A stretch of 64,000 nt of DNA. Source: Paracidovorax oryzae ATCC 19882 (lineage in GTDB: Bacteria > Pseudomonadota > Gammaproteobacteria > Burkholderiales > Burkholderiaceae_C). A program made the position numbers and the translations under genes. Under the pieces are notes generated by a model. The model did no database searches. It saw only the letters and a program-made list of their open reading frames with translations, and was not told the origin of the DNA. Each line of letters begins with the position of its first letter. Position 1 is the stretch's first letter. Below, piece after piece: positions 25,946-34,656 of the stretch. The stretch lies in NCBI RefSeq assembly GCF_000687165.1, contig NZ_JMKU01000020.1, forward strand, positions 59,833-123,832, written 5' to 3'.

Positions 25946-27216
25946 GGCGAAGCCCTGCGACATCGGGCGTCCTGCCCGTGGCTGCCATCCTGGCGGCCTA
26001 CCTGCTGTTCTGCCTCCAGCAGGTGGTGATCCCGGGCCGCCATGCCGGCGGTGAGCTGTCGCTCGGGTCGGTGTCGCTGCTTGCCGGCATGCTCGCCATT
26101 TCGGGGTGGGCGCTGTGGCACCATGGCGTACCGCTTTCCCTGCGCATTCCCCTGGGGGCGATCACTGCATGCGCCGTTGCGCTGGCGGCATCTGCGTCGG
26201 CGTCCGGACATGCGGTGCTGGCGTTCCGCTTCGCGGTCCGCTACGGCACGGCCCTCCTGGCCCTGTGGGCGATGCTCAATCTGGCCGTGGCCTGCCCGCG
26301 CTGGCCGCGCGCGGCGACGCTCGCCGCGCTGATCGCGCTGTGGATCAACCTGGCCCTGGGCGGGCTGGTGCTCCTGCAGTGGCCTCCTGCGCTGCGCATC
26401 TCGCTGGCATTCCATGCGCAGGACACCTTCAGGTACCTGCCCCGGATCACGGGCATGTATGAGCATCCGGCGATGCTGGCGGCGACCGCGGTGATCGTGG
26501 CGCTGCTGGTGCTGCAGTTGTGGCGCCGCGGTGAACTGGGCCGCGTGGCACTCGCGATGGCCCTGCTGGGCGCTGGAGCGGCGCTGGCCTTGACCCAGGT
26601 GCGCAATGCCCTGCTGCCGGTCGCTTTCCTGCTGGCATGGTGGGCCTTGCCGCGTGTTGGTGCGACGCGTGCCCACCGCGGCCTGGCGGCGGTCGCACTC
26701 CTGGGGCTGGCCTTGGTGGGCAGCCTGGTGCTGTGGCTGCGCTACGCCGAAATCACCAGTGCCGCTGCACGGGAGGGATGGCTCACGGCATTGTCGCTGG
26801 GACGGACATATCTATGGGCCGGCGCCGCCGACGCCTGGTATGGCCATCCGTGGCTTGGCCTGGGGCCGGGCGTGTTCCAGTTCCTGGTGCCGGATTACAC
26901 CGGCGGCCGCTTCCTGCGCGGTGAACTGCATGCGCACAACCTGGTGCTGGCCGCGCTGTCGGAAACCGGGCTATGCGGTCTGCTGGCCGGCGCGGGCCTG
27001 CTCCATGCGCTGTGGTCTCCGTTGTTGCGGTCGCGCGGCGGGACGCGCCGTTGGGCGCTGGCCTGGCTCTGGCTGCTGCTGGGATTGTGCGTGTTCGACT
27101 TCTACCTGCCGTTCTACCCGTTCTCGCTGCATGCCGCACTGGCCCTGTCGGTGCTGTATGCGAAGGGACTGGATCAGAATGCATCGCGGTCGAACAGGAC
27201 GATCACGCAAGTCTGA
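25942..27216 (+). CDS. O-antigen ligase/polymerase family membrane protein (Wzy_C)
   Basis: This 424-residue protein has about 11-12 transmembrane segments and the Wzy_C features ALTQVRNALLPVAFLLAWWA and YGHPWLGLGPGVFQFLVPDY, then HAHNLVLAALSETGLCGLLAG. The conserved His and the long periplasmic loop suit a ligase or polymerase acting on lipid-linked glycan. It ends the rightward polysaccharide operon. Its last 43 bases overlap the 3' end of the convergent sugar-transferase gene, so the two transcripts are antisense to each other at their ends. Confidence 0.82.
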   Translation: MRRSPATSGVLPVAAILAAYLLFCLQQVVIPGRHAGGELSLGSVSLLAGMLAISGWALWHHGVPLSLRIPLGAITACAVALAASASASGHAVLAFRFAVRYGTALLALWAMLNLAVACPRWPRAATLAALIALWINLALGGLVLLQWPPALRISLAFHAQDTFRYLPRITGMYEHPAMLAATAVIVALLVLQLWRRGELGRVALAMALLGAGAALALTQVRNALLPVAFLLAWWALPRVGATRAHRGLAAVALLGLALVGSLVLWLRYAEITSAAAREGWLTALSLGRTYLWAGAADAWYGHPWLGLGPGVFQFLVPDYTGGRFLRGELHAHNLVLAALSETGLCGLLAGAGLLHALWSPLLRSRGGTRRWALAWLWLLLGLCVFDFYLPFYPFSLHAALALSVLYAKGLDQNASRSNRTITQV

Positions 27217-28550
27217 GCGATGATGCTCAGGTCCAGCCACAGCGACCAATGCTGGATGTAGTACAGGTCGAATTCGACGCGCTTGCGCATCTTTTCCAGG
27301 GTGTCCGTTTCGCCGCGCAGGCCGTTCACCTGGGCCCAGCCGGTGATGCCCGGCTTGACCCGGTGGCGCTGCAGGTAGTTGGGGATCAGGTCCTGGTACT
27401 GGGCATTGTGCGCCAGGGCATGCGGGCGCGGACCGACCATCGACATCCGGCCCTGCAGCACGTTGAAGAGCTGCGGCAGTTCGTCGAGGCTGGTCCTGCG
27501 CATGAAGGCGCCCAACGGCGTGATGCGCGGGTCGCCGCGCGCGGTCTGTTGCGGAAAGCGGTCCGTATCGTGCAGGTACATGCTGCGGAATTTCCATACC
27601 TCGAACGGACGGCCGTCCCACCCCTGCCGCAACTGGCGGAAGATGACGGGACCTGGGCTGGACAGCCTGACCCCGGCCGCGAGCACGAGCATCACGGGCC
27701 CCGCCAGCAGCAGCAACAGCGTCGCGACCGATATGTCGAGCCAGGCCTTGAGCAGGCGGGAACTGCGCGAAAGCGGGCGCACCGAAAGTTCGAGCAGGGG
27801 TGTACCCGCCAGTTCGGCCATGCCATGGTGGATCATGCGGAAGGCGAAGATATCCGGAATCCAGCGCACGTGCACGCAACTGGCGCCCAGGTGGCGCACG
27901 CTGTTGCGTATCAGCATTTCCTCGCGCATGGGCCACGTCAGCCACACTTCGGCTACGCCGTGTTCTTCCAGCCAAGCCGGCAGTGCGGCCAGATCGATCG
28001 CATGCAAGTGCGCCGGCACCGCCATCAGTTCCAGTCCCGACCACGGTCCGTTCCGGATGCGTTCGGCGACCAGATCCACACGCTCCTGCGGCCCGAGTAC
28101 GGCAATGCGCCGGGTCCCGATGCCTCGACGGTGCAGTCCGCGCAGCGCCCGGTCCAGCAGCAGGCGGACACCGATCAATCCACAGATTCCCAGAACGGCC
28201 CAGTACAGAAACCACAGCCGCGAAAAACTGGGTCCGGTCTTGCTCAGGAAGCTCAGCGAGGCCAGCGCGCCGAGCACCACGCCCCACCCCAGGAGCACGC
28301 GCCCGACCATCATGGTCGGCACCGCGAGGCGCCAACTGCGATAGAGCGCGAGCTGCACGAAAACCAGCAGCGTCAGCAGGACGCTGGCGAGCAGTGCATA
28401 GAAATATTGCGGCGCATCCGGCAGTTCCGCCTGGCCAACGCGAATGGCGTAGGCCAGCAATCCGCTCACCAGCACCACGGCACCGTCGGCGCATTTCAGC
28501 ACGGTCATGGCTAGCGCCATCCCGTCGCCCCACTGGCTCCCGGGCTTCAT
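27174..28550 (-). CDS. Polyprenyl-phosphate sugar-1-phosphate transferase (initiating transferase)
   Basis: This 458-residue PNPT-type protein of the bacterial sugar transferase family has four or five N-terminal membrane helices, a soluble Rossmann-like domain, another hydrophobic helix (ISVATLLLLLAGPVMLVLAAGV) and the conserved catalytic domain. Motifs include FRQLRQGWDGRPFEVWKFRS, the RRTSLDELPQLFNVLQGRMS segment with the catalytic Asp-Glu, and GPRPHALAHN, followed by HRVKPGITGWAQVNGLRG. It starts glycan assembly by moving a sugar phosphate to undecaprenyl phosphate. The ATG at 28550 is preceded by AGAGGGA. It is transcribed opposite to the polysaccharide operon together with the glycosyltransferase upstream. 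Confidence 0.92.
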   Translation of the reverse strand: MKPGSQWGDGMALAMTVLKCADGAVVLVSGLLAYAIRVGQAELPDAPQYFYALLASVLLTLLVFVQLALYRSWRLAVPTMMVGRVLLGWGVVLGALASLSFLSKTGPSFSRLWFLYWAVLGICGLIGVRLLLDRALRGLHRRGIGTRRIAVLGPQERVDLVAERIRNGPWSGLELMAVPAHLHAIDLAALPAWLEEHGVAEVWLTWPMREEMLIRNSVRHLGASCVHVRWIPDIFAFRMIHHGMAELAGTPLLELSVRPLSRSSRLLKAWLDISVATLLLLLAGPVMLVLAAGVRLSSPGPVIFRQLRQGWDGRPFEVWKFRSMYLHDTDRFPQQTARGDPRITPLGAFMRRTSLDELPQLFNVLQGRMSMVGPRPHALAHNAQYQDLIPNYLQRHRVKPGITGWAQVNGLRGETDTLEKMRKRVEFDLYYIQHWSLWLDLSIIAQTCVIVLFDRDAF

Positions 28551-28622
28551 GGAATGTCCCTCTTCAGGGCCGGCACGGGATGGATGATTTCTCCACTGCA
28601 GACCACCGTCGAGGGTGCCAGA

Positions 28623-29765
28623 TCAGGTTGGCAATGCATCGCGATAAGCGTCCGCGGTGAGTTCTGCGCACCGGCGCCAGCTGAACTGGAGTGCGCGCTG
28701 GCGCCCCGCCGCGCTGGCGTCTCTGCGCCACTGCACATCCTCCAGCCCGCGGGCGAGCAGGGCCGCGAGAGCGTCCGCGTCGAGAGGGTTGAAGAGCGCT
28801 GCGGCATTGCCGGTCACCTCGGGCAGCGCCGATGTATCCGAGCACAGCACAGGGGTGCCGCTGGCCATCGCTTCCAGCACGGGCAATCCGAACCCCTCGT
28901 ACAGCGAAGGAAACGCGAAAAGCCGTGCGCCTGACACGAGGGCAGGAAGGCGCGCGTCGTCGACATAGCCCAGGTACCGCAGCCAGCCGGCCCGTTCGGC
29001 GTGCTGCATGCGGACGTGCACGGCATGGCTGTTCCATCCGCCATGGCCGGCCACTACCAGCGGCCAGCGCCTGCGCAGCCTGTCAGGTAGCAGGGAGTAG
29101 GCATCCAGCAGGGTGCCGAGATTCTTCCTGGGCTCGACGGTGCCTACGAACAGGCAATATCCGTCCTGACGCAATCCGAGGGCTTGCAGAGGGGATTCCA
29201 ACTCGGCGCTCGCATGTGGCCGGAAGACGTCGCTGCATCCCAACGGGATCGCCCGTATCCGATCCAGCGGCCAACCGAACTGGGCGGCGATTTCTCTGCG
29301 CGAGAACTCTGAAACCGTGAGGATCAGTTGCGCCCGTTCCAGGGACCGCGCCAGTTCCCGGCGCATGTAGCGCACACGGTCAGCGCGGTGGCAACTTGCC
29401 CAGTGGTAGACCGATACGTCGTGGAAGGTGGCTATGCAGGGCCCGTCGAATACCGGCAGGTAGTAGTTGCAACCATGGAACAGTGCACGCTCCGAACCTC
29501 GGAGTGCCCGGGCCTTGGCCATGCGGGAAAGGTGCCGCAGGCCATTGGCTACGGGTTCGACGCGGGACAGGTTGTCGGCCAGCCATGGTAGTGCCGAGGT
29601 CCCTGTGCCAATGCCAGGCAATCTATCGCGCAGGCGCCCGCCATGCAGGAAACGCAGCGATCCGATTTCCGGAAGCTGGGTTAATTGCCGAGCCAACTCC
29701 TGCGTGTAGCGGCCGACACCGGTCAGCGGATACCTGATCGACTCGGTAGCCAGAATGATGTCCAC
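28623..29765 (-). CDS. Family 4 glycosyltransferase
   Basis: This 380-residue GT-B enzyme resembles mannosyltransferases: N-terminal RYPLTGVGRYTQELARQL, middle CLFVGTVEPRKNLGTLLDAY, and C-terminal FPSLYEGFGLPVLEAMASGT with the donor-binding Glu pair. The start is a GTG at 29765 (GTG-Asp-Ile-Ile). It lies 72 nt upstream of the sugar transferase on the same strand and probably shares its transcript. It marks the right border of the glycan region, since the purine genes follow. Confidence 0.9.
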   Translation of the reverse strand: MDIILATESIRYPLTGVGRYTQELARQLTQLPEIGSLRFLHGGRLRDRLPGIGTGTSALPWLADNLSRVEPVANGLRHLSRMAKARALRGSERALFHGCNYYLPVFDGPCIATFHDVSVYHWASCHRADRVRYMRRELARSLERAQLILTVSEFSRREIAAQFGWPLDRIRAIPLGCSDVFRPHASAELESPLQALGLRQDGYCLFVGTVEPRKNLGTLLDAYSLLPDRLRRRWPLVVAGHGGWNSHAVHVRMQHAERAGWLRYLGYVDDARLPALVSGARLFAFPSLYEGFGLPVLEAMASGTPVLCSDTSALPEVTGNAAALFNPLDADALAALLARGLEDVQWRRDASAAGRQRALQFSWRRCAELTADAYRDALPT

Positions 29766-29831
29766 AGCCAGGGCGCCTCCTGGCGCGTAGTTTATCGAGC
29801 GCCCGGGCCCCTGGATCGTGCCGGCGTGGAA

Positions 29832-31067
29832 TCAGCCGGCGAGCAAATCGTGCAGCGCCCGCGCGATCACCTTGGTGGCGCGCCGCAGGTCCTCGAGCTC
29901 CACGCGCTCGTCCGCGCGCTTGGCGTGCGATTCGAGCACGGTGCGCGGGCCGGCGCCGTAGATCACGCCCGGAATGCCGCGCTCCACGTAGAGCCGCACG
30001 TCGGTGTAGAGCGGCGTACCCACGGCCGGCGGGCGTTCGCCGAACACGGCTTCCGCGTGGCGCTGGATCGCGTCCACCAGGGGGCGGTTGCCCGCCAGCG
30101 GGGTCATCGCGTTGGCCAGCAGCAGGCGGCGCACTTCCACGCGGATGCCCTCGCAGCCGGCGGCGGCCTCGTCGATCACGCGGCGGATCGCGGCTTCCAC
30201 CTCCACGGGGTTCTCTTCCGGGATCATGCGGCGGTCGAGCTTGAAGACCACCTTGCCGGGCACGACGTTGGTGTTGGTGCCGCCTTCGATGCGGCCCACG
30301 TTCAGGTAGGGGTGCTTGATGCCCTCGACCTTCGACGTGACCTGCCGGTAGGCGGTGTTCTGCTGGTAGAGCGCGTTCAGGATGTGCACGGCGCCCTGCA
30401 GCGCATCGACGCCCGTGTGCGGCACGGCGGCATGGGCCATCTTGCCGTGCACGGTCACTTCCATCTGCAGGCAGCCGTTGTGCGCCGTCACGACTTCGTA
30501 GCTGAAGCCCGCGGCGATCATCAGGTCGGGCTTCGTCAGGCCCTGCGCGAGCAGCCAGCCGGGGCCGAGTTCGCCGCCGAATTCCTCGTCGTAGGTGAAA
30601 TGAAGCTCCACCGCCCCGCGCGCCGGGCGGGCCACGGCCTCGAGCGCGCGCACCGCAAACGTGAACGAGGCGAAGTCGCTCTTGCTCACGGCCGTCGCGC
30701 GACCGTACATCTTCCCCTCCACGATCTCGGCGCCGTAGGGGTCGTGCGTCCAGCCTTCGCCGGGTGGCACCACATCGCCGTGGGCATTGAGCGCGACCGT
30801 CGGGCCGCCCGCGCCATAGGGGCGGCGCACGATCAGGTTGGTGACCGACTCCATGCCGTAGGCGCGCACCTCGCTCTCGGGCACGGCGTGTTTCTCCGCC
30901 GCGTAGCCGAAGCCCTGCAGCAGTTCCGCGGTGCGTTCGGCATGCGGGGCGTTGTTGCCGGGCGGCGTGTCGGTGGGCACGCGCACGAGGGCCTGCAGGA
31001 ACTGCACCTCCTCGTCGAAGTGCCGGTCGATCCAGGCGTCGATGTCTGCGTAGGTGCTGCTGCTCAT
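29832..31067 (-). CDS. M20-family metallohydrolase of the ureide operon
   Basis: This 411-residue dinuclear zinc hydrolase has ALNAHGDVVPPGEGW (first metal ligands His and Asp), the glutamate pair in FTYDEEFGGELGPGW, and the dimerisation-domain stretch GKMAHAAVPHTGVDAL. It is in the ArgE/DapE/ACY1 branch, distinct from the AllC domain encoded just upstream. It starts within the stop codon of the UraD-AllC gene (ATGA), so it is the last gene of the ureide operon. No allantoicase or ureidoglycolate lyase gene is visible, so this enzyme may cleave ureidoglycolate or a related carbamoyl compound. That role is inference; deacylase or carboxypeptidase activity remains possible. Confidence 0.82.
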   Translation of the reverse strand: MSSSTYADIDAWIDRHFDEEVQFLQALVRVPTDTPPGNNAPHAERTAELLQGFGYAAEKHAVPESEVRAYGMESVTNLIVRRPYGAGGPTVALNAHGDVVPPGEGWTHDPYGAEIVEGKMYGRATAVSKSDFASFTFAVRALEAVARPARGAVELHFTYDEEFGGELGPGWLLAQGLTKPDLMIAAGFSYEVVTAHNGCLQMEVTVHGKMAHAAVPHTGVDALQGAVHILNALYQQNTAYRQVTSKVEGIKHPYLNVGRIEGGTNTNVVPGKVVFKLDRRMIPEENPVEVEAAIRRVIDEAAAGCEGIRVEVRRLLLANAMTPLAGNRPLVDAIQRHAEAVFGERPPAVGTPLYTDVRLYVERGIPGVIYGAGPRTVLESHAKRADERVELEDLRRATKVIARALHDLLAG

Positions 31068-32845
31068 GGGTTCTTTTCCTGGGCGAGTTGGTTCAGGAGA
31101 TGGGAGAACGCCTCCACGGCGAGCTGCATGTCGTCGCTCGTGGTGCTTTCCAGGGGGTTGTGGCTGATGCCGCCGTTCTGGCCGCGCACGAACAGCATCG
31201 CCTGCGGCAGGATCTCGTGCAGCTTCATCGCGTCGTGGCCGGCGCCGCTCGGCATCCGGAAAACCGGCAGCCCCGCGGCCTCGACCGCGGCTTCCCAGCG
31301 CTGCTGCCAGGCCGGTGCGCTGGGCGCGGCGCTGGCCTGCATGGAGCGCCGGGCCGTATGGCGCAGGCCGCGGCGGCCGGCGATTGCCTCCAGTTCGGCC
31401 AGCACGTCGGCGACGAGCGCGTCGCGCTGCGCGTCGGTGGGTGCGCGCAGGTCCAGGCTGAACGTGCAGCGGCCGGGAACCACGTTGACGGAGCCCCCGG
31501 GCACCTGCAACTGCCCGATGGTGCCCACCGAGTCGCCGTCCTGGGCGGCGCGGCGCTCCACGTAGAGCGCCAGTTCCGCCACGGCGGTGGCCGCATCGCG
31601 CCGGCGGTCCATGGGCGTGGTGCCGGCGTGGCTCGCCACGCCCAGCATCTCGCACACGTAGCGCGCGCTGCCGTTGATGGAGGTGACCACGCCCAGCGGC
31701 AGGCCGAGTTCATTGAGCACCGGCCCCTGTTCGATATGCACCTCCACGAAGCCCAGGTAGGCGGCCGGGTCGCGCCGCAGCTTCGGGATGTCGTCGATGC
31801 ACAGGCCGGCATGCTGCATGGCTTCGCGCAGGGTCACTCCGTCGGCGTCGCGCTGGTCCAGCCATTCGTTGCGGAAGTCACCGATCAGCGCGCCCGAGCC
31901 GAGGAAGGTGGCGGCATAGCGCTGGCCCTCCTCTTCGGCGAAACCCACCACCTCGATGCCGAAGGGCAGGCGGCGGCCCGCGCGGTGCAGCTCGCGCACG
32001 CAGGCCATGGGCACAAACACCCCCAAGCGCCCGTCGTACTTGCCGCCGTTGCGCACGGTGTCGTAGTGGCTGCCGGTCATGAGCCATTTCTGCCCGGCGG
32101 GCGTGGCTGCGTGGTAGCGCCCGACCACGTTGCCCACGGCGTCCACCTCGACCTCGTCGAAACCGCAGTCCCGCATCCAGTGGCTGATGCGCTGCGCGCA
32201 GGCCCGGTGCGCATCGGTCAGGTAGGTGACGGTGAGCTGGCCCTTCTCGGCAAAGCCCGGGTCGCTGTGCTGCGCGAGCTTCTCCTGCCAGTCCCAGACG
32301 TCGTTGCCGAGTGTGGGCTCCACGCCGAACTTGTCGTTCAGGCGGATCTCGGCGATGCGGTGGATGTTGCGCAGCGCCTCGGCGAATTCGGCGTCCGGGT
32401 GGCTGTCCAGGCGCCGCGCGAAGGTCTCGATGATCTCCTGGCGCGGCAGCCCGGTGCCGCGCGGGCCGCGCACGGCCAGGATGAACGGGAAACCGAAGCG
32501 CGCGTTGTAGTCGGCATTGAGCTGCTGCAGGCGATCGAATTCCTCCGGCGTGCAGTGCGTGAGCCCTGCGCGGGACTGCTCGCCGGTCGATTCGGCCGTG
32601 AGCGAGCGCGACACCATGGCCTTGCCGGCCAACTCGGGGTGGGCACGGATCAGGGCCAGCTGCGCCTCGCGCGGTGCGGCGTCCAGCACGCGCACCAGGG
32701 CGTACTTGAACTGTGCCAGCGTGCGGAAGGGGCGCGCGGACAGCGCGGCCTCGGCGATCCAGGGCGAATGCTCGTACAGGCCGTCCAGCATGCGCGCGGC
32801 TTCGTCCGCGGGCGCGGCGTTGAGCTGGTCGAGGGTCAGGGTCAT
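31064..32845 (-). CDS. UraD-allantoate amidohydrolase fusion
   Basis: This 593-residue protein joins two purine-catabolic enzymes. Residues about 1-165 are OHCU decarboxylase (UraD), with LDQLNAAPADEAARMLDGLY, a following HPELAGKA segment and FIFLAVRG-like FGFPFILAVRGPRG. Residues about 180-593 are an M20 allantoate amidohydrolase (AllC/HyuC branch), with GSHYDTVRNGGKYDGRLGV, AEEEGQRYAATFLGSGAL and VEVHIEQGPVLNELGLPLGV. It would produce S-allantoin from OHCU and later cleave allantoate, two non-consecutive steps separated by allantoinase, whose gene is directly upstream. The start is ATG 32845, overlapping the puuE stop; the longer ORF from 32908 is not needed. Fusions of this kind are known from other proteobacteria. 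Confidence 0.9.
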   Translation of the reverse strand: MTLTLDQLNAAPADEAARMLDGLYEHSPWIAEAALSARPFRTLAQFKYALVRVLDAAPREAQLALIRAHPELAGKAMVSRSLTAESTGEQSRAGLTHCTPEEFDRLQQLNADYNARFGFPFILAVRGPRGTGLPRQEIIETFARRLDSHPDAEFAEALRNIHRIAEIRLNDKFGVEPTLGNDVWDWQEKLAQHSDPGFAEKGQLTVTYLTDAHRACAQRISHWMRDCGFDEVEVDAVGNVVGRYHAATPAGQKWLMTGSHYDTVRNGGKYDGRLGVFVPMACVRELHRAGRRLPFGIEVVGFAEEEGQRYAATFLGSGALIGDFRNEWLDQRDADGVTLREAMQHAGLCIDDIPKLRRDPAAYLGFVEVHIEQGPVLNELGLPLGVVTSINGSARYVCEMLGVASHAGTTPMDRRRDAATAVAELALYVERRAAQDGDSVGTIGQLQVPGGSVNVVPGRCTFSLDLRAPTDAQRDALVADVLAELEAIAGRRGLRHTARRSMQASAAPSAPAWQQRWEAAVEAAGLPVFRMPSGAGHDAMKLHEILPQAMLFVRGQNGGISHNPLESTTSDDMQLAVEAFSHLLNQLAQEKNP

Positions 32846-33810
32846 GGCGTCACCTCCGGGCAGGGATGGGTCGCGGCCCAGTGGCGCGCGATGTCGATGC
32901 GGCGGCACACCCAGGCGTGCTCGTGGCGCTGGACATGGTCGAGGAAGCGCTGCAGCGCCGTGATGCGGCCCGGGCGGCCCAGCAGGCGGCAGTGCATGCC
33001 GATGCTCATCATCTTGGGGCGGTCGTCACCGGCCGGGTCGCCTTCGGCGTAGAGCGCGTCGAAGGTGTCCTTCATGTACTGGAAGAACGGGTCGGCGTGC
33101 GAGTAGCCCTGCGGCAGCGCGAAGCGCATGTCGTTGCAATCGAGCGTGTAGGGCACGATGAGCTGCGTGGCATCGGTGCCGTCGGTCTTGCGCACTTTCA
33201 TCCAGAAAGGCAGGTCGTCGCCGTAGTAGTCGCTGTCGTAGGCGAAGCCGCCGTAGTCGGCCACCAGGCGGCGGGTGTTGGGACTGTCGCGGCCGGTGTA
33301 CCAGCCCAGCGGGCGCTCGCCCGTGAGGCGCCGGATGATGTCCATGGCCTCGGCCATGTGGGCGCGCTCCACGTCCTCGGGCACGTTCTGGTAGTGGATC
33401 CACTTCAGGCCGTGGCAGGCGATGTCGTGGCCCAGTTCTGCGAAGGCGGCGGTCACCTCCGGGTGGCGCTGCAGCGCCGTCGCCACGCCGAAGACGGTGA
33501 GCGGCAGCCCGCGGCGCTCGAACTCGCGCAGCAGGCGCCAGACACCCGCGCGGGAGCCGTACTCGTAGATGCCCTCCATGCTGATGTGGCGGTCGGGGTA
33601 GCTGGCCGGGTTGAACATCTCCGAGAGGAACTGCTCGCTGCCCGCGTCGCCGTGCAGGGTGGCGTTCTCGCCGCCTTCCTCGTAGTTCAGCACGAACTGC
33701 ACGGCGATGCGTGCGCCCCCGGGCCAGCGCGCATGCGGCGGATTGCGCCCGTAGCCCACGAGGTCGCGCGGGTAGGGCAGGGTGGCGTCGTAGAGCGGCG
33801 GTGCGGTCAT
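32842..33810 (-). CDS. puuE: Allantoinase PuuE (polysaccharide-deacetylase fold)
   Basis: This 322-residue enzyme hydrolyses allantoin to allantoate. PuuE features include DLVGYGRNPPHARWPGGARI, VQFVLNYEEGGENATLHGD, SRAGVWRLLREFERRGLPLT, GHDIACHGLKWIHYQ and GWYTGRDSPNTRRLV. This is the metal-independent allantoinase type related to NodB deacetylases, not the zinc AllB type. It lies 40 nt after the FCD regulator on the same strand and overlaps the next gene by four bases, giving a gntR-puuE-uraD/allC-M20 operon. Confidence 0.93.
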   Translation of the reverse strand: MTAPPLYDATLPYPRDLVGYGRNPPHARWPGGARIAVQFVLNYEEGGENATLHGDAGSEQFLSEMFNPASYPDRHISMEGIYEYGSRAGVWRLLREFERRGLPLTVFGVATALQRHPEVTAAFAELGHDIACHGLKWIHYQNVPEDVERAHMAEAMDIIRRLTGERPLGWYTGRDSPNTRRLVADYGGFAYDSDYYGDDLPFWMKVRKTDGTDATQLIVPYTLDCNDMRFALPQGYSHADPFFQYMKDTFDALYAEGDPAGDDRPKMMSIGMHCRLLGRPGRITALQRFLDHVQRHEHAWVCRRIDIARHWAATHPCPEVTP

Positions 33811-33850
33811 GGCGGTGGCGGCGTTGGGAAAAAAGGGGCGGCAGGGGGGA

Positions 33851-34525
33851 TCAGGAGAGCGCGCGCGACAGTTCGTTGGCGGGGTGTGCGCGGTCGAAGG
33901 CCAGGCTGGCCTCCACGTGGCGCAGGTGCTCGTCCATCAGGCGCACGGCCAGGTCGGCATCGCGGTCGGCGAGGGCCTGCACGATGTGGCCGTGCTCCTC
34001 GTGCGAATGCGCGGCCTCGTCGGCACTCTGGTACATGAGGGTGATGAGCGCGCAGCGGGAAATCAGCTCGCCCAGCATCTGCGCGAGCACCTCGTTGCCC
34101 ATGAGCTCCGCCATGCGCACGTGGAAATCGCCGAGCAGCTCGGTGCGGCCCGGCACGTCGGCCTCGTCCACCGCCTGCTTCTCGCGCGCGACGTGCTCGC
34201 GCAGGGCCCGTACCCGGGCGGGCGTCACCTCGCGCACGAAGGCGCGCGTCATCTCGGCTTCCAGCATGCGGCGCACGGCGAACACCTGCCGCGCCTCCTC
34301 GGCCGATGGCGCCGCGACGAACGCCCCGCGCGCCGGCTCCAGCGTGACGAGCCGGTTCTGCGACAACTGGAAGAGCGCCTGCCGCACCAGGGTGCGCGAC
34401 ACGCCGAAGTGGTCCGCCAGCTTCTGCTCGGCCAGCTTGGCGCCCGGCAGCAGGCGGTGCTCCACGATGGCCTTGGTCAGGCTCGCGACGATGGCGCTGG
34501 TGGTGGAGGGTTCCATCCGGCCCAT
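33851..34525 (-). CDS. GntR/FCD-family regulator of the ureide operon
   Basis: This 224-residue repressor-type regulator has the winged helix-turn-helix PGAKLAEQKLADHFGVSRTL followed by VRQALFQLSQNRLVTLEP (about residues 25-65), and an FCD ligand domain with the metal-binding type residues DFHVRMAELMGNEVLAQML and HSHEEHGHIVQALADRDADL. Two closely spaced starts exist, ATG 34525 (used) and 34516. It is first in the operon with puuE. The divergent glycerate kinase gene shares its promoter region, where a TGTATGCAC-T5-GTGCA sequence is a likely operator. The effector may be a ureide or glyoxylate-type acid (inference). Confidence 0.92.
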   Translation of the reverse strand: MGRMEPSTTSAIVASLTKAIVEHRLLPGAKLAEQKLADHFGVSRTLVRQALFQLSQNRLVTLEPARGAFVAAPSAEEARQVFAVRRMLEAEMTRAFVREVTPARVRALREHVAREKQAVDEADVPGRTELLGDFHVRMAELMGNEVLAQMLGELISRCALITLMYQSADEAAHSHEEHGHIVQALADRDADLAVRLMDEHLRHVEASLAFDRAHPANELSRALS

Positions 34526-34542
34526 GATAGCGGCGGACCGGA

Positions 34543-34567
34543 TTTTTGTATGCACTTTTTGTGCACC
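34543..34567. promoter_or_regulatory. Candidate FCD operator between the regulator and glycerate kinase genes
   Basis: The segment reads TTTTTGTATGCAC followed directly by TTTTTGTGCACC, a near-tandem repeat that also forms the perfect dyad TGCAC-T5-GTGCA (34551-34565). It lies 18 nt upstream of the regulator start. The 12-mer TTTTTGTATGCA matches, in reverse orientation, the sequence before dctA. Autoregulation by the FCD protein is the simplest reading. Confidence 0.5.
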
Positions 34568-34656
34568 AAATTCGGGCCCCGCCTCAGGGCATTCCCGCAT
34601 CGCGGTGGTGCGCGCCACGCCGCCCCCGCACCGCATGCCTGCGCCAGAATCTGCGC

